Positions 1 through 9,604 of a stretch of 64,000 nt of DNA are shown piece by piece. This DNA comes from Clostridiaceae bacterium Marseille-Q4149. GTDB lineage: Bacteria; Bacillota; Clostridia; Oscillospirales; Oscillospiraceae. Numbering within the stretch: the stretch's first letter is position 1; each line of letters starts with the position of its first letter. A program made the position numbers and the translations under genes. The stretch covers positions 1,302,001-1,366,000 of the forward strand of contig CP073691.1 in the NCBI GenBank assembly GCA_018228685.1, given 5' to 3'. The notes under the pieces are model-generated. The model saw only the letters and a program-made list of their open reading frames with translations. It made no database searches and was not told the DNA's origin.

Positions 1-1259
1 CGAGAAGCACCCCGAGTATGAGAAGGTCGACCTGCTGAACCGCATGGTCGAGCCCGAGCGTATGTTCACCTTCCGCGTTGTGTGGTGCGACGACAACGGC
101 CAGTGGCACACCAACCGCGGCTGGCGCTGCCAGTTCAACGGCGCCATCGGCCCCTACAAGGGCGGCCTGCGCTTCCAGAAGAACGTGTATGAGGGCATCA
201 TCAAGTTCCTGGGCTTCGAGCAGACCTTCAAGAACAGCCTGACCGGCCTCCCCATCGGCGGCGCCAAGGGCGGTTCCGACTTTGATCCCGCCGGCAAGTC
301 CGACGCCGAGGTCATGCGTTTCTGCCAGAGCTTCATGACCGCTCTGTATCGCTACATCGGGCCCGACATCGATGTTCCCGCCGGTGATATGGGCGTGGGC
401 GGCCGCGAGATTGGCTACCTGTATGGCCAGTACCGCCGCCTGAAGGGCGTGTGGGAGAACGGCGTGCTCACCGGCAAGGGCCTGAGCTACGGCGGTTCCC
501 TGATCCGTCCCGAGGCCACCGGCTACGGCGCTATCTACTATCTGCAGGAAGTGCTCAAGCACGAGAATGACACCATCGAGGGCAAGAAGATCGCCATCTC
601 CGGCTACGGCAACGTGGGCTGGGGCATCATGAAGAAGGCCGCTCAGCTGGGCGCTGCCGTCACCTACTTTGCCGGTCCCGACGGTTACGTTCACGATCCC
701 GACGGCGTTATCACCGACGAGAAGCTGAACTACATCCTGGAGATGCGCGCCAAGGATCCTATGCACTGCAAACCCTATGCCGACAAGTTCGGCTGCGAGT
801 TCGTGGCTGGCGAGAAGTGCTGGGGCGTCAAGGATGTTGACGTGTACATGCCCGCCGCCATGCAGACCCGCCGCCATGCAGAACGACGTTCGCATGGAGT
901 CCGCCGAGAAGATTGCTGCCTCCGGCGTGAAGTACTACATCGAAGTGGCCAATATGCCCACCACCAACGACGCTCTGAACTTCCTGCGTCAGCAGAAGGG
1001 CATCATTGTGGCTCCCTCCAAGGCCGTTAACGCCGGCGGCGTGGGCGTCTCCGCTCTGGAGATGGCTCAGAACTCCGAGCGTCTGGTCTGGACTGCCGAG
1101 GAAGTCGATGCTCAGCTGCACAAGATGATGAAGACCATCCACAAGGAATCCGCCGATGCCGCTGCCGAGTACGGCCTGGGCTATGACCTGGTGGCTGGCG
1201 CCAACATCGCCGGCTTCAAGAAGGTCGCTGAGGCTATGATGGAGCAGGGCTGCTTCTAA
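1..1259 (+). pseudogene. gdhA: Glutamate dehydrogenase, 5' truncated by window edge and frameshifted
   Basis: Glutamate dehydrogenase interconverts glutamate and 2-oxoglutarate plus ammonia in the cytoplasm. The reading frame enters at base 2 without a start codon, so the 5' end lies outside the window. Visible family motifs are GPYKGGLRF, the GGAKGGSDFDP segment with the catalytic-site lysine, PAGDMGVGGREIGY and the nucleotide-binding GYGNVGWG. The frame runs to a duplicated 16-bp unit at 851-882, after which the family sequence (MQNDVRMES, then NMPTTNDALNF and APSKAVNAGG) continues one frame over and ends at a TAA at 1257-1259. Removing one unit restores one continuous enzyme. The gene is followed by a strong terminator. 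Family assignment is secure. Whether the frameshift is a real mutation or an assembly error cannot be told from one sequence. Confidence 0.93.
851..882 (+). repeat. Perfect 16-bp tandem duplication inside gdhA
   Basis: The unit cccgccgccatgcaga occurs twice head to tail at 851-866 and 867-882. Sixteen is not a multiple of three, so the second copy shifts the reading frame and disrupts gdhA. The single-copy version would encode the expected MPAAMQNDV stretch. Confidence 0.95.
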
Positions 1260-1293
1260 GCCGAAAGATAGGATATCATCCAAATAGAACCAA

Positions 1294-1330
1294 CAGGGGT
1301 CCCGCAGAACTGCGGGACCCCTGTTTCTTG
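1294..1330 (+). terminator. Rho-independent terminator of gdhA
   Basis: A perfect 13-bp stem (1294-1306 with 1311-1323) around a GAAC loop is followed by a T-rich stretch (tttcttgt). It lies 35 bases after the gdhA stop codon. Confidence 0.9.
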
Positions 1331-1371
1331 TCAAAAAGCCCCAAAGGTCAAAGCACTTTTAGGGGACACTC

Positions 1372-1408
1372 AAAGGACTCCTGCCGCCTTGGCAGGAGTC
1401 CTTTTTGT
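1372..1408. terminator. Bidirectional terminator between gdhA and the minus-strand cluster
   Basis: A perfect 14-bp stem (1372-1385 with 1391-1404) with a 5-base loop, flanked by A and T runs on the two sides. It begins six bases past the stop of the convergent transglutaminase-like gene at 1411 and probably ends that operon. Confidence 0.85.
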
Positions 1409-1410
1409 CC

Positions 1411-2805
1411 TCACGAATCCCGGTACACTGTGAACTGATAGACGTTTGTCTCGGGCTGCGTCAGCGAGTAATAGCCGAAGCCCTGCAGCGATACGCCATA
1501 CTCCTTCAGGAAGCGCTCGGCGCCCTCCCATTTTCCGAAGATCCGGCTCAGTTCATCCACCTGCGCACTCTGCGCAAGCTGGATGGCAAAGCTGCCGCCG
1601 TTCTTCTGTATCACCTGTGAAAACTGCTGCGCCAAAATCGGCCCGCAGTCGGCGTCGCTTTCCACCCGCGTATGATTGCGGGCATGATAGCTGCCCGACA
1701 TGCTGTCGGTACCCGGAATAGTGAAGCAGGACAGATAGCCGTCTCCGATGGGATAGAGGTCCCGAATCAGGTGGTTATCCACATTGAACCGGCCATACAG
1801 CAGCTTGTCCCCCTGGTTTCCCAGGTCAGCGGTGGCATCCAGATCATAAAATATGCCGTCAATTTCCGCCACATTCCACTGGTGCCCGTTCCCGCCGTCC
1901 AAGGGCGCGCCGGAAATCGACAGGCAAACGATTCCCATCTGCTCCAGGATCCATTGCATGGTTTTTCCGGTTCCGTCACACTTGGCCCGGCCTTCCACCA
2001 GCGCGCCGTAGGGCGTCCCGCAATACGGCGTGGACAGGTCGTAGACACAGTGGCCGGTGACGTAGCGATAGGCATGCAGCTCTGCCTCTCGCGCAGAAAG
2101 GCCCGCCGCCCCGCTTACCACCTCCTGAACGATCCGGTCGCACTGCTGATAGGCCCGGCGATAGGTATCCTCATCCATATGGTAAGAAAGTTCGCTGATC
2201 CCCGTCACCATCTTTTCTCCGTCTCGATCAACGCTGTTGTAGTAATACGTCGCATTGCCATCTATCTGGAACAGCTCCGGGCAGTTCCCATAAATCAGCG
2301 TCATCAGCGCCTCCATCTCGTCCATGCTGATGCTGCTTGGAAACTCGACCTCCGTCCGGAAATTCGCCACTGCCTGGTATATAGCCAGGAAGTCTTCCAG
2401 CATCCGGTCATCCAGCTGCTGCACCAGATGCCGGCAGCGATAGCCCGGAATGATTTTTTCCGCCTGCTCCCGGATGGCACTCAGCTCCCCGGCGGGTTTC
2501 TCCTCGTTGCCTGGTTCCGGTGTCTCAACAGGCGTCGGTTTTGTCTCGGGTAACGGCGCAGATGTCCCGCCCAGTACGCCGCTGAGCAGCAGTATCACCA
2601 CTGCGGCCACGCACAGGACCGGCACGGCAATCCAGGCAGCTCCGACTCCGCGTCTTTTTTTCGGTGCAGAGCCTCCCGGGTATCCATAGCCGACACCCGG
2701 CTGCCAGGTTTCGCCGTATCCCTGTTGGATTCCAGTGCCATTGTGCGGACTCCGCCGGCCAGACGGCCGCTGCCCGCTTGTCTGATCTCTGAATTCCAGC
2801 GCCAT
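1411..2805 (-). CDS. Membrane-anchored transglutaminase-like protein
   Basis: About 464 residues. A polar Gly/Pro-rich N-terminus (about 1-50) leads to one hydrophobic segment (about 55-78) after a KKRR patch, then a Pro/Glu-rich linker and an extracytoplasmic domain. The domain carries the Cys-His-Asp order of the transglutaminase-like fold: Cys in EGRAKCDGTGKT (about 276), His in GNGHQWN (about 308) and Asp in YDLDAT (about 323). Bacterial relatives are often peptidases or cross-linking enzymes; the substrate here is unknown. It is the last gene of the minus-strand cluster. The ATG at 2805 was chosen; a TTG two codons upstream is possible, and the Shine-Dalgarno sequence is weak because the gene nearly abuts its neighbour. 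Confidence 0.8.
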   Translation of the reverse strand: MALEFRDQTSGQRPSGRRSPHNGTGIQQGYGETWQPGVGYGYPGGSAPKKRRGVGAAWIAVPVLCVAAVVILLLSGVLGGTSAPLPETKPTPVETPEPGNEEKPAGELSAIREQAEKIIPGYRCRHLVQQLDDRMLEDFLAIYQAVANFRTEVEFPSSISMDEMEALMTLIYGNCPELFQIDGNATYYYNSVDRDGEKMVTGISELSYHMDEDTYRRAYQQCDRIVQEVVSGAAGLSAREAELHAYRYVTGHCVYDLSTPYCGTPYGALVEGRAKCDGTGKTMQWILEQMGIVCLSISGAPLDGGNGHQWNVAEIDGIFYDLDATADLGNQGDKLLYGRFNVDNHLIRDLYPIGDGYLSCFTIPGTDSMSGSYHARNHTRVESDADCGPILAQQFSQVIQKNGGSFAIQLAQSAQVDELSRIFGKWEGAERFLKEYGVSLQGFGYYSLTQPETNVYQFTVYRDS

Positions 2806-2807
2806 GA

Positions 2808-3500
2808 TCAATGAAACGTGAATCCGCCGCCGGAGCCTGAGCTCTGCTTCGGCTGCTCATGCCCGCGCATAACCGCAGAGTTGCCTGTGCGGGGTGCAGG
2901 CTTCCAGGCCGGGGTAGCTGCCAGCAGTACCCACAGGATCAGCCAGCACCGGCCTGCCGGCACAAACAGCACCCGGCTGCCGATCTCCATCACCAGCGCG
3001 CCCGCCAGCGACTGCCCCAATCCCAGGATCACCATCGGCACGGTTTCCTCACCGCCCACGGCAACCGCCCGCAGCGCCGTCACCAGGGCGCCCAGCAAGG
3101 TCAGGAAAAGGACCCGCACCACGCCAAGAAACCATCCGGAGCCCATAGCCGGGCGATAATGAAGCATATCCCAGGCCGCAGTGGACTGAAGAGAATCTCC
3201 CCTGCTGCCGATTTCAAAGAGCAGCTCAAACAGACCGGCCAGCACCATCAGCGCCACCAGGCCCACAGCCAGCATGGTCATGATCTGACCGATACCCTTG
3301 AATTGCATAAATCTCGTGCGCCGCCCCGTTGTAAGGCGCACCACCAGGCAGGTTATCGCCGCCAGCACAAGAAACAACAGCGCCATCAGCAGCGGCGTCC
3401 ACATGGAATCCGCGTTCTTATTGTAAATCCCCGCGCACAGGTACCAGCTCACAAATCCGGCCACCAGAGACGCGCTCAAGGTCCTGATATCAAGCTTCAA
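2808..3500 (-). CDS. Multi-pass membrane protein of the GTPase/vWA cluster
   Basis: A 230-residue protein with several hydrophobic segments (roughly residues 8-25, 35-58, 75-97, 122-145 and 155-200) and a polar Gly/Ser-rich tail. I do not recognise the family. The start codon is TTG at 3500, supported by AAGGAGG eight to nine bases upstream. It sits between a frameshifted membrane protein and the membrane-anchored transglutaminase-like protein, so the 3' end of the cluster is largely membrane components. Function unknown; it may scaffold or anchor the cytoplasmic GTPase and kinase-like partners (inference from neighbourhood only). Confidence 0.75.
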   Translation of the reverse strand: MKLDIRTLSASLVAGFVSWYLCAGIYNKNADSMWTPLLMALLFLVLAAITCLVVRLTTGRRTRFMQFKGIGQIMTMLAVGLVALMVLAGLFELLFEIGSRGDSLQSTAAWDMLHYRPAMGSGWFLGVVRVLFLTLLGALVTALRAVAVGGEETVPMVILGLGQSLAGALVMEIGSRVLFVPAGRCWLILWVLLAATPAWKPAPRTGNSAVMRGHEQPKQSSGSGGGFTFH

Positions 3501-3518
3501 ATCTCTCTCCTCCTTATG

Positions 3519-4866
3519 TCAGAATACCACGCACAGCGCAGCAAGCACCGCAGCCAGCAGCGGCACCACATTGCAGAGCCTGTAAACCGTGCTGTACTCC
3601 TCCGGGTAGATCTCCATTGCGTTTGCCGCCCTGTATCGCACGGATAGGAATACCGTCAGCACACACCAGGAAACGCCCAGAAGCGCCAGCGCAACAAGCC
3701 AGTTGGCCGGGATCGCTTCCCGGGTGCCCAGCTGCCGCGAAGCCGCCAGAAGCAGCATAGCCGCAGCGCCCCAGAAGCCCTGCATCACCACCTTGTACTT
3801 TTCCGGCCAGCGTGCCCAATCGCGCACAGATCCACCAAAGCACGCCCAGGCCCACCAGCAGCAGGATAAAACGCATATCCTGCAGGGCCGCCATAGAAAC
3901 GGTCAGCAGCGCCAGCAGCGCCAACGGCGCATGATACCATTTGGCAGTGACCTGACCCTTCTGCTCCAGCAGCTCATACACCGCGCCCGCCACCGGAACG
4001 CCCAGCACGCTGATCAGCCAGCAATCATCCGCGTCCAGCCGCATGGCGCCGGCGCGCCAGTTCAGCAGCAGGATGTAGGCCGCCCATACCAGAAGCCGGG
4101 CCGCCCGATATATACTTTGCTTTTGCGCGCCTTTTTCCAGCGTCAGCGCAGCCAGCAGCACCGCCCCGGCCACCATAGGCCAGCCCAGATGCGTAAGCTT
4201 TCCCACGCGGGAGCAAAGGTCGCTCCATCCGGAGGATACCGCAGCCAGGACAACAGGTGTCAGAAAGGCGTAAAGGACGCTAGCCAGCACGCAGATGCGC
4301 AGCCGGGACTTTTCCTCACCGTCCCGCAGCTCGCGGGCCAGGAACAGCCCCGAGAACAGCACCGGCGGCACAAACAGCCAGAGCTGTCTTGCCGACTGCG
4401 CATCCAGCAGGTATCGGAACATTCCCTCAAATGCCAGCAGCTGCATCAGAGTCAGGATCGCATACCGCAGGACGTTCAAAGCCGCATTCGGGAAATACTT
4501 GCGCACGGCGCTCAGTCCCACAAGCAGCAGCAGTCCGATGCAGAATACCGCCAGGTTATCCTTGAAGCTGAAAGAAAGGCCTTCCAGGCTGGCCTCCAGC
4601 ACGCCGGATATCCGGTCGGATGACAGCTGTGCCGGGGTCAGGGCATAAAGGACGCCCCATGCCAGCCCAAAGGCTGGCCCGGTCTGATAGGTACTCTTCT
4701 GAAATCCACCCTTAGACGCCAAGGGGATAAGCAGGATCCCCAGCACCAGCAGTGCCGGAACCAGCGCGCCGGGCTCGGTCAGCACTCCTCCCACAGCCAG
4801 ACGCGCAGCCGCAAAAATCACCGTGGCCACATACGCGCCGATGTTCATGAAATAAGATGTACTCAT
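3519..4866 (-). pseudogene. Polytopic membrane protein, apparently frameshifted
   Basis: The ATG at 4866 follows a GGGGAGG site. The N-terminal frame encodes about 340 residues with around ten hydrophobic helices. Near 3830-3845 it changes to a soluble, low-quality Gly/Ala/Cys-rich translation. At the same point another minus-strand frame opens with a plausible continuation (RDWARWPEKYKVVMQGFWG, three more hydrophobic segments) ending at 3519. A single-base difference would join the two into a protein of about 448 residues. The function is unknown; it is translationally close to its neighbours. The frameshift may be real or a consensus error, so the gene may be intact in the living strain. 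Confidence 0.7.
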
Positions 4867-4879
4867 ACTGTGCCTCCCC

Positions 4880-5842
4880 TCAGACCAGGCATAGGATGTT
4901 CAGCAGCCAGCAGGCAGCCAGGGCGGCATACACAAAGCGGTAGGAGCCGTAGGGGTCCATAACCAGTCCCAGCACGCAGCGAACCCCGCAGCCAAGCTCC
5001 AGCACCAGCGCCGGAACCGCCATCGCAAATTCGCGAGGACTGCAAATACCCGCCAGCAGCGTTATCACCAACGTGACCACCACCAGCAGCAGGGTCTGTC
5101 TTCCGCTGCGGACGTTCTGCTCCCGATAGGCCAACAGGTCCGCGGCGTTTTTGCTCCACCTTTTGCCGTCCCGGCCCGCCAGGGATGTGGGATACCCAAA
5201 ATACTGGGCCGCCCGGCGAAGATTCTTTCGCCGCCCGTTCAGTGCATAATCCGCCAGGGCGCCATAGCCCGGGCCATAGCCCTGCTGCGCGGCGCAGTTG
5301 AAGAAGTTCTGCGCCACCTGCTGGGTATCCATCCCCTCCATCTCGTGGCTGCTGTAGTACAGGCCCAGCTGGTAGCTGGCATAGGCGTTCCCGGCCTGGG
5401 ACAGGGTCTGCAGGTCGCTGAGGGCCGTTTCCGTGTCCGTCTCCAGCGACGCAAGAGCCGCCTGCAGGACCTCGCCCTCCCGCTGATCCTCCACCGAGCA
5501 CGCTCCGCCGTGCCTGCCGTTGGCGAGGATCAGAAACCGCGGCACCGGCGATAGCTTCACCTGCGCGGCATCCAGCAGCTGCTGAACCATCCTTCTCACC
5601 AGGGAGGCAGACAGCATGGTGGTCTTGGTCACCGCGCCGATCACCGTGTTGACCTCCGCGCGGGAAAGCTCCGGCTGCACGGCCACATCCGCCACGCTGG
5701 GGCAGGCCGTCAGGATAAGCTCCCACAGCAGCGCATCGCTGCGGTCATCGCCTTTTTCTTCCAATTTTGCCCGCAGCATCGCGGGCGTCTGTAAAATCTG
5801 TAATCCCTGCTCGTTGACTACTTCTTTCAATATCTCTCTCAT
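4880..5842 (-). CDS. Sel1-like repeat protein with C-terminal membrane segments
   Basis: 320 residues. The first 100 residues are helical and polar and match no family I can name. Residues about 140-215 look like Sel1/TPR-type helical repeats (AGNAYASYQLGLYYSS and CAAQQGYGPGYGALADYA), usually protein-interaction modules. The last 80 residues contain three hydrophobic helices, so the protein is probably membrane bound with a cytoplasmic repeat domain. It lies 10 bases after the kinase-like gene and 13 bases before the frameshifted membrane gene, so co-expression is likely. It could be an adaptor between the soluble signalling proteins and the membrane components (inference). Confidence 0.75.
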   Translation of the reverse strand: MREILKEVVNEQGLQILQTPAMLRAKLEEKGDDRSDALLWELILTACPSVADVAVQPELSRAEVNTVIGAVTKTTMLSASLVRRMVQQLLDAAQVKLSPVPRFLILANGRHGGACSVEDQREGEVLQAALASLETDTETALSDLQTLSQAGNAYASYQLGLYYSSHEMEGMDTQQVAQNFFNCAAQQGYGPGYGALADYALNGRRKNLRRAAQYFGYPTSLAGRDGKRWSKNAADLLAYREQNVRSGRQTLLLVVVTLVITLLAGICSPREFAMAVPALVLELGCGVRCVLGLVMDPYGSYRFVYAALAACWLLNILCLV

Positions 5843-5852
5843 GCCTTACCCC

Positions 5853-6902
5853 TCAGACCAGATGGAATTTTTCCAGCTCCAGCTCGTAGCTTGTGCGGCT
5901 CTTATCGTTATCGTTCACGGCTGCATCCTCCAGAAGGCAGCGGACCCAGTTCTCCGTGTCATTCCACGGGGCATTTTCATCGATCTGTCCTGCACACAGC
6001 GCCGCAAAGAAATCTGAAAACAGCTGCCGCAGCTCCGGCTGCGCTCTCCACCATTGGGCCGTTATCTCCGCGCCGAATTGATGATGTCCCGTTCCATTGT
6101 GCCCTCCGGCGTCAAACAGAAACACCGGGCGACTCTGAAAATACTCCAGATATTGCTCCCGCATCAAGTGGCTGTACTCCTCCCCGATGAAAGGATGGGT
6201 ATAGAACAGCAGATAAAAGGCAATTACCGCTGCCGAGAATATGTCGCGCACGCGCCCGTCCAGCACGATGCCATTTTTCTCCAGCTGCTGCTCCACCACC
6301 TGCGGCACAGACAGAAAGTCGCCGCGAAAGGCCGCGCCGATCTGCGAAACCCGAGAAATTGTTTCACCCGGAACCAGATACACCTGGTTTGTCCCATACT
6401 CCACGCGCACCTGATCCCTGCCAAAGCCGTTCAGCGTCAGGCCCTCACGGTGCAGCTGCCCGATCCTGCGGAACAGATGGACGGCAATGGTCCACCTGGG
6501 CGTGTCAGAGCTGGGCAAAAACCGGCGGACAGAGGGATACGCATCCATGCTGAAGGGATGCAGCACATATCCCTGCATTTCATCGCTCCGGACCAGATCG
6601 AACGGCCAGAAAAAGCCCTCCCGCAGGATTCGTCCCATCTGAATCTGCTCCAGCACGTCGGATACCCGCAGCAACTCCTCCTGCTTGACCCGGAACGGCA
6701 CCAGCCACAGCGGTTTATTCTCGTTCCGGCATCGCACCTGAATATAGTGGTGCTCCGTCCCTGTTTGCAGAAAGTCCCCGCTATCGTCCAGCAGCAGCTG
6801 CTGTGCCTCCTCGGGGGTCGACATAATTTTGTAGGCGTTGGCGCCCACCAGGTAGCTGTTGACCCAGCGGCCGGCTTCCGGATACATCACGCTGTCGCTC
6901 AT
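5853..6902 (-). CDS. Degenerate protein-kinase-like protein
   Basis: 349 residues. The layout suggests a divergent protein kinase fold: a hinge-like YVLHPFSMDAY, a helix followed by LHREGLTLNGF near residue 150 at the place of the catalytic loop, and a late HPFIGEEY (about residue 236) like the segment after the activation loop. The usual HRD and DFG catalytic residues are not visible, so it may be a pseudokinase. Kinase-like proteins are typical partners in vWA/GTPase signalling clusters, which fits the location. Its ATG overlaps the stop of the GAP1-like gene (ATGA), indicating translational coupling. The fold assignment is tentative and rests on pattern reading. Confidence 0.55.
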   Translation of the reverse strand: MSDSVMYPEAGRWVNSYLVGANAYKIMSTPEEAQQLLLDDSGDFLQTGTEHHYIQVRCRNENKPLWLVPFRVKQEELLRVSDVLEQIQMGRILREGFFWPFDLVRSDEMQGYVLHPFSMDAYPSVRRFLPSSDTPRWTIAVHLFRRIGQLHREGLTLNGFGRDQVRVEYGTNQVYLVPGETISRVSQIGAAFRGDFLSVPQVVEQQLEKNGIVLDGRVRDIFSAAVIAFYLLFYTHPFIGEEYSHLMREQYLEYFQSRPVFLFDAGGHNGTGHHQFGAEITAQWWRAQPELRQLFSDFFAALCAGQIDENAPWNDTENWVRCLLEDAAVNDNDKSRTSYELELEKFHLV

Positions 6903-9604
6903 CTTCTCCTATTCCTTCCTCTTTTTCCCGAGTCGCCGTCGTAGTCGTCAAAAATAAAGCCCCGGTCCGACTTCTCCGTCCGCCCGCCTCTGTCGCTGCG
7001 GTCGAAAATAGAGAATATCCCCTTCTTTTCCGCGGCCGGCGGATCAGAGCTCAGTCTTTTCCCGTGGCCATTGTCGGGCCTGCGCGCCTTTCCCCACGCC
7101 TTCAGCGTCTTTTCCAGCTGCTCACTGAGCAGACTGTCGCCGCGGCCGGCGGCCTTGCGCAGGTCGCTGCGCACCTTCTCGTCCCGCAGTATGACGGAAT
7201 GCTCCAGCTGGAGAGACTGGCTGCCGGAAACTCCCATTTTCAGCGCCGGAATCCCCTCAATTTTCTTAATCAGACTGCCGCAGTCATAAACGACCCGTCC
7301 GGCTTCCACCCGGCTGCAGGACAGAAGCATCAGATCCCATGCGAAAATTGCCTGGTTGGAGGCAGCTTTCAGCTTTGCCGCCAGCGGCAGCAGCTGATTG
7401 CAGATCTCCTCCCTGTCCCTGGCAGGCAGGTGTCCGTCCAGCACCAGCTCTGTCATCGGCTCAGTCCGGCTCGGATCCCGGTACAGCTGCCACACGGCAT
7501 CCAGAAAGTGCAGCTTATTGCCATCCGCTCCGCTGTCCCGGGTCTGAAGCAGCGCCTGCACATTGCTGCTGGGCGCGCCGTCCAACACATAGTCCATCAT
7601 TGTGCGATAGGTCATGCAGCTCCAGAAATAGGCCCGCTGCCGCCGCTGCAGCTCATGAGCGGCCTCCAGCGAGAATACGCCTCTGGGCAGCGCATCGACT
7701 GCGCGTCCCATCTGCGGCACCAGGTTTTTCAGCGGCATCCCCTGATAGACATCCCTGCGCAGGAGCTGCATCCAAAGAGCAACACACTCCTGTTCAAAAT
7801 CGTCCATGGGGGACGCCCCCTGATAGCTCCGGCGCGCAGCCACAATGTCCTCATAGCATCTGCAATTCTGCAGATGCTTGTGAATCTGATATTTCTTCCA
7901 CAGGATGCTGCCGCCGCTCTTCAGCGCAGCCGCAACGTCATCATACAGGGCCGGATACTCCCGCTCCAGCCCGGCCAGCAGCGCGCAGCGCTCCTCCACG
8001 GGAAGCTCCTGCCGCAGCCGCACCTGCACCATATAGCCCACGCAGGCATCCAGCAGTCTGCCGTTATAAACGCAGGAATTGCGGTCCAGGATCTCGCAGC
8101 TCTCTTTTCCCAGCACACCGCCGGACCGGCTCAACTCGTCCAGGATATTGGCCAGAACGTTCTGCTCCATCAGCGTCATCTGGCGGAGCCCCACATGCCG
8201 CAGAATGCTCTCTGCCAGCTGCCGGCACTGCCCTGCATCCAGGCAGGTGGTCAGCTCCACGCAATCCCCGGTCAGCATTTCATCGCCGGAGCGCAGCATC
8301 TCCGGGATCAGACTGCACGCCGTCTGCGGGTCAATGCTGCATGCCCGGTCCGAAAAGATGCCGCGCAGCAGGGCATGCACAAGCCCGGCATAGCGCACAT
8401 CGAAGGTTTTCACCGTTTTCTGCAGCAGCTCCAGCTGCTCAGCGCTTCTGCTGTACTGCAAAAGACGGCAAACACAGTCGCAGAGCTCCCGCCCGCCTGC
8501 CGCATCCGCCTGCGCCTGTTTGACGCAGCGGTCCACAGACAGCTCCATAATCCGCTTGGGCAGCGCAGCGTTCTGCCTTTTCAGCATCCAGATCAGGAGC
8601 TTGTTCACCGTCTCCTGGTTTGCCGACGGAACCCTGCCGCAAAGCAGCAGATTCCCCACCACGCGGTCATACACGTCATTTTCCGGCCGGTTTCCATCGT
8701 TCATCTTCCGCATGTGATATGCGGTGGCGATCATCTCCAGTGACGCATACTCCAGCGGCACCAGCTCCCCCAAAATATACTGCATATCCAGCAGCATCTG
8801 GCGGCGCTCCTCCGGGGCGGCAGATGCCAGATACCGGAAAAGCTCCGCAACAAACGGGTCCTCCTCCAGCCGCCTGCCGCCATCGTCCAGATCAAAGGTA
8901 CACAGCGGGATCCCCATGCCGCCTCCGCCGGCCTTGCTGGAAACACAGATGGCCGCCCGGGTATCCGCGGCGCTGCTGCACGTCAGTCTCCAGCGCAGAC
9001 CGGGAAGCATGCCCATGGCCGCGCAATAGGCCACCTCCCGCACCATATCCTGGGTCTGGCTCAGGGGCAGCTGCGTAAGCAGGGCCAGGGACCCGCCGCC
9101 TGCCACCGCCTGATACACGTTATAGAGCAGCAGCGCATATCGCTCGTCCGTCAGGCCGTACTTCTCCCGCAGGACAGACAGCTCAAAGCCGCCACGCAGG
9201 ACCGTCTCCTTGGGCGGCAGCTGGCTGCCGCTCTGCGCCGTCATCATGTCGCCGGTGTCGATCCCGTAAATAGCGGAGGGATCGGTCTCCATGCAGCGGG
9301 CATATTCATCCAACCCCATAAAGTATGCGTGGGTAAAGATCGAGGCCCGCCCCTTGATATCGCTGCGCATGGTAGATTTGGCAATCAGGAAATCCCGCCT
9401 GCCGCCGTTCTCCTCGCTGACAGCGTAGCTGAGGATAGACTGACCCATTCTCGGGCCGGATCCGTCCTTTTCAAACAAGGACGTCATGGTACTGTTGAAA
9501 TAGCCGAGGTTGTTCTCATTATCCGCCGTCAGACCCTGGGATCTGGCGCAGACCATATATCCGGCTTCATCCGTCCGGAACCGACATGCCTGCTCCATTT
9601 TCAT
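6899..9604 (-). CDS. GTPase-associated protein 1 (GAP1)-like protein
   Basis: A 901-residue, mostly helical cytoplasmic protein. Its N-terminus (CRFRTDEAGYMVCARSQG, then Asn/Gly-rich strands and the IFTHAYF segment near residue 90) resembles the N-terminal domain of the large GTPase-associated proteins that accompany TRAFAC-type GTPases in predicted conflict systems. The C-terminus (from about residue 845) is Arg/Asp-rich and likely disordered. It starts at ATG 9604 behind GGGGAGG and overlaps the stop of the GTPase gene by four bases (ATGA), which supports a joint function with that GTPase. No catalytic motif was recognised. The family call is from memory of domain architecture and needs a profile search. 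Confidence 0.6.
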   Translation of the reverse strand: MKMEQACRFRTDEAGYMVCARSQGLTADNENNLGYFNSTMTSLFEKDGSGPRMGQSILSYAVSEENGGRRDFLIAKSTMRSDIKGRASIFTHAYFMGLDEYARCMETDPSAIYGIDTGDMMTAQSGSQLPPKETVLRGGFELSVLREKYGLTDERYALLLYNVYQAVAGGGSLALLTQLPLSQTQDMVREVAYCAAMGMLPGLRWRLTCSSAADTRAAICVSSKAGGGGMGIPLCTFDLDDGGRRLEEDPFVAELFRYLASAAPEERRQMLLDMQYILGELVPLEYASLEMIATAYHMRKMNDGNRPENDVYDRVVGNLLLCGRVPSANQETVNKLLIWMLKRQNAALPKRIMELSVDRCVKQAQADAAGGRELCDCVCRLLQYSRSAEQLELLQKTVKTFDVRYAGLVHALLRGIFSDRACSIDPQTACSLIPEMLRSGDEMLTGDCVELTTCLDAGQCRQLAESILRHVGLRQMTLMEQNVLANILDELSRSGGVLGKESCEILDRNSCVYNGRLLDACVGYMVQVRLRQELPVEERCALLAGLEREYPALYDDVAAALKSGGSILWKKYQIHKHLQNCRCYEDIVAARRSYQGASPMDDFEQECVALWMQLLRRDVYQGMPLKNLVPQMGRAVDALPRGVFSLEAAHELQRRQRAYFWSCMTYRTMMDYVLDGAPSSNVQALLQTRDSGADGNKLHFLDAVWQLYRDPSRTEPMTELVLDGHLPARDREEICNQLLPLAAKLKAASNQAIFAWDLMLLSCSRVEAGRVVYDCGSLIKKIEGIPALKMGVSGSQSLQLEHSVILRDEKVRSDLRKAAGRGDSLLSEQLEKTLKAWGKARRPDNGHGKRLSSDPPAAEKKGIFSIFDRSDRGGRTEKSDRGFIFDDYDGDSGKRGRNRRR

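Noticed and set aside
7064..8743. Long plus-strand open frame antisense to the GAP1-like gene
   Set aside because: It is rich in His/Gln/Leu repeats and lacks a ribosome-binding site; the opposite frame fits neighbours and overlaps by ATGA.
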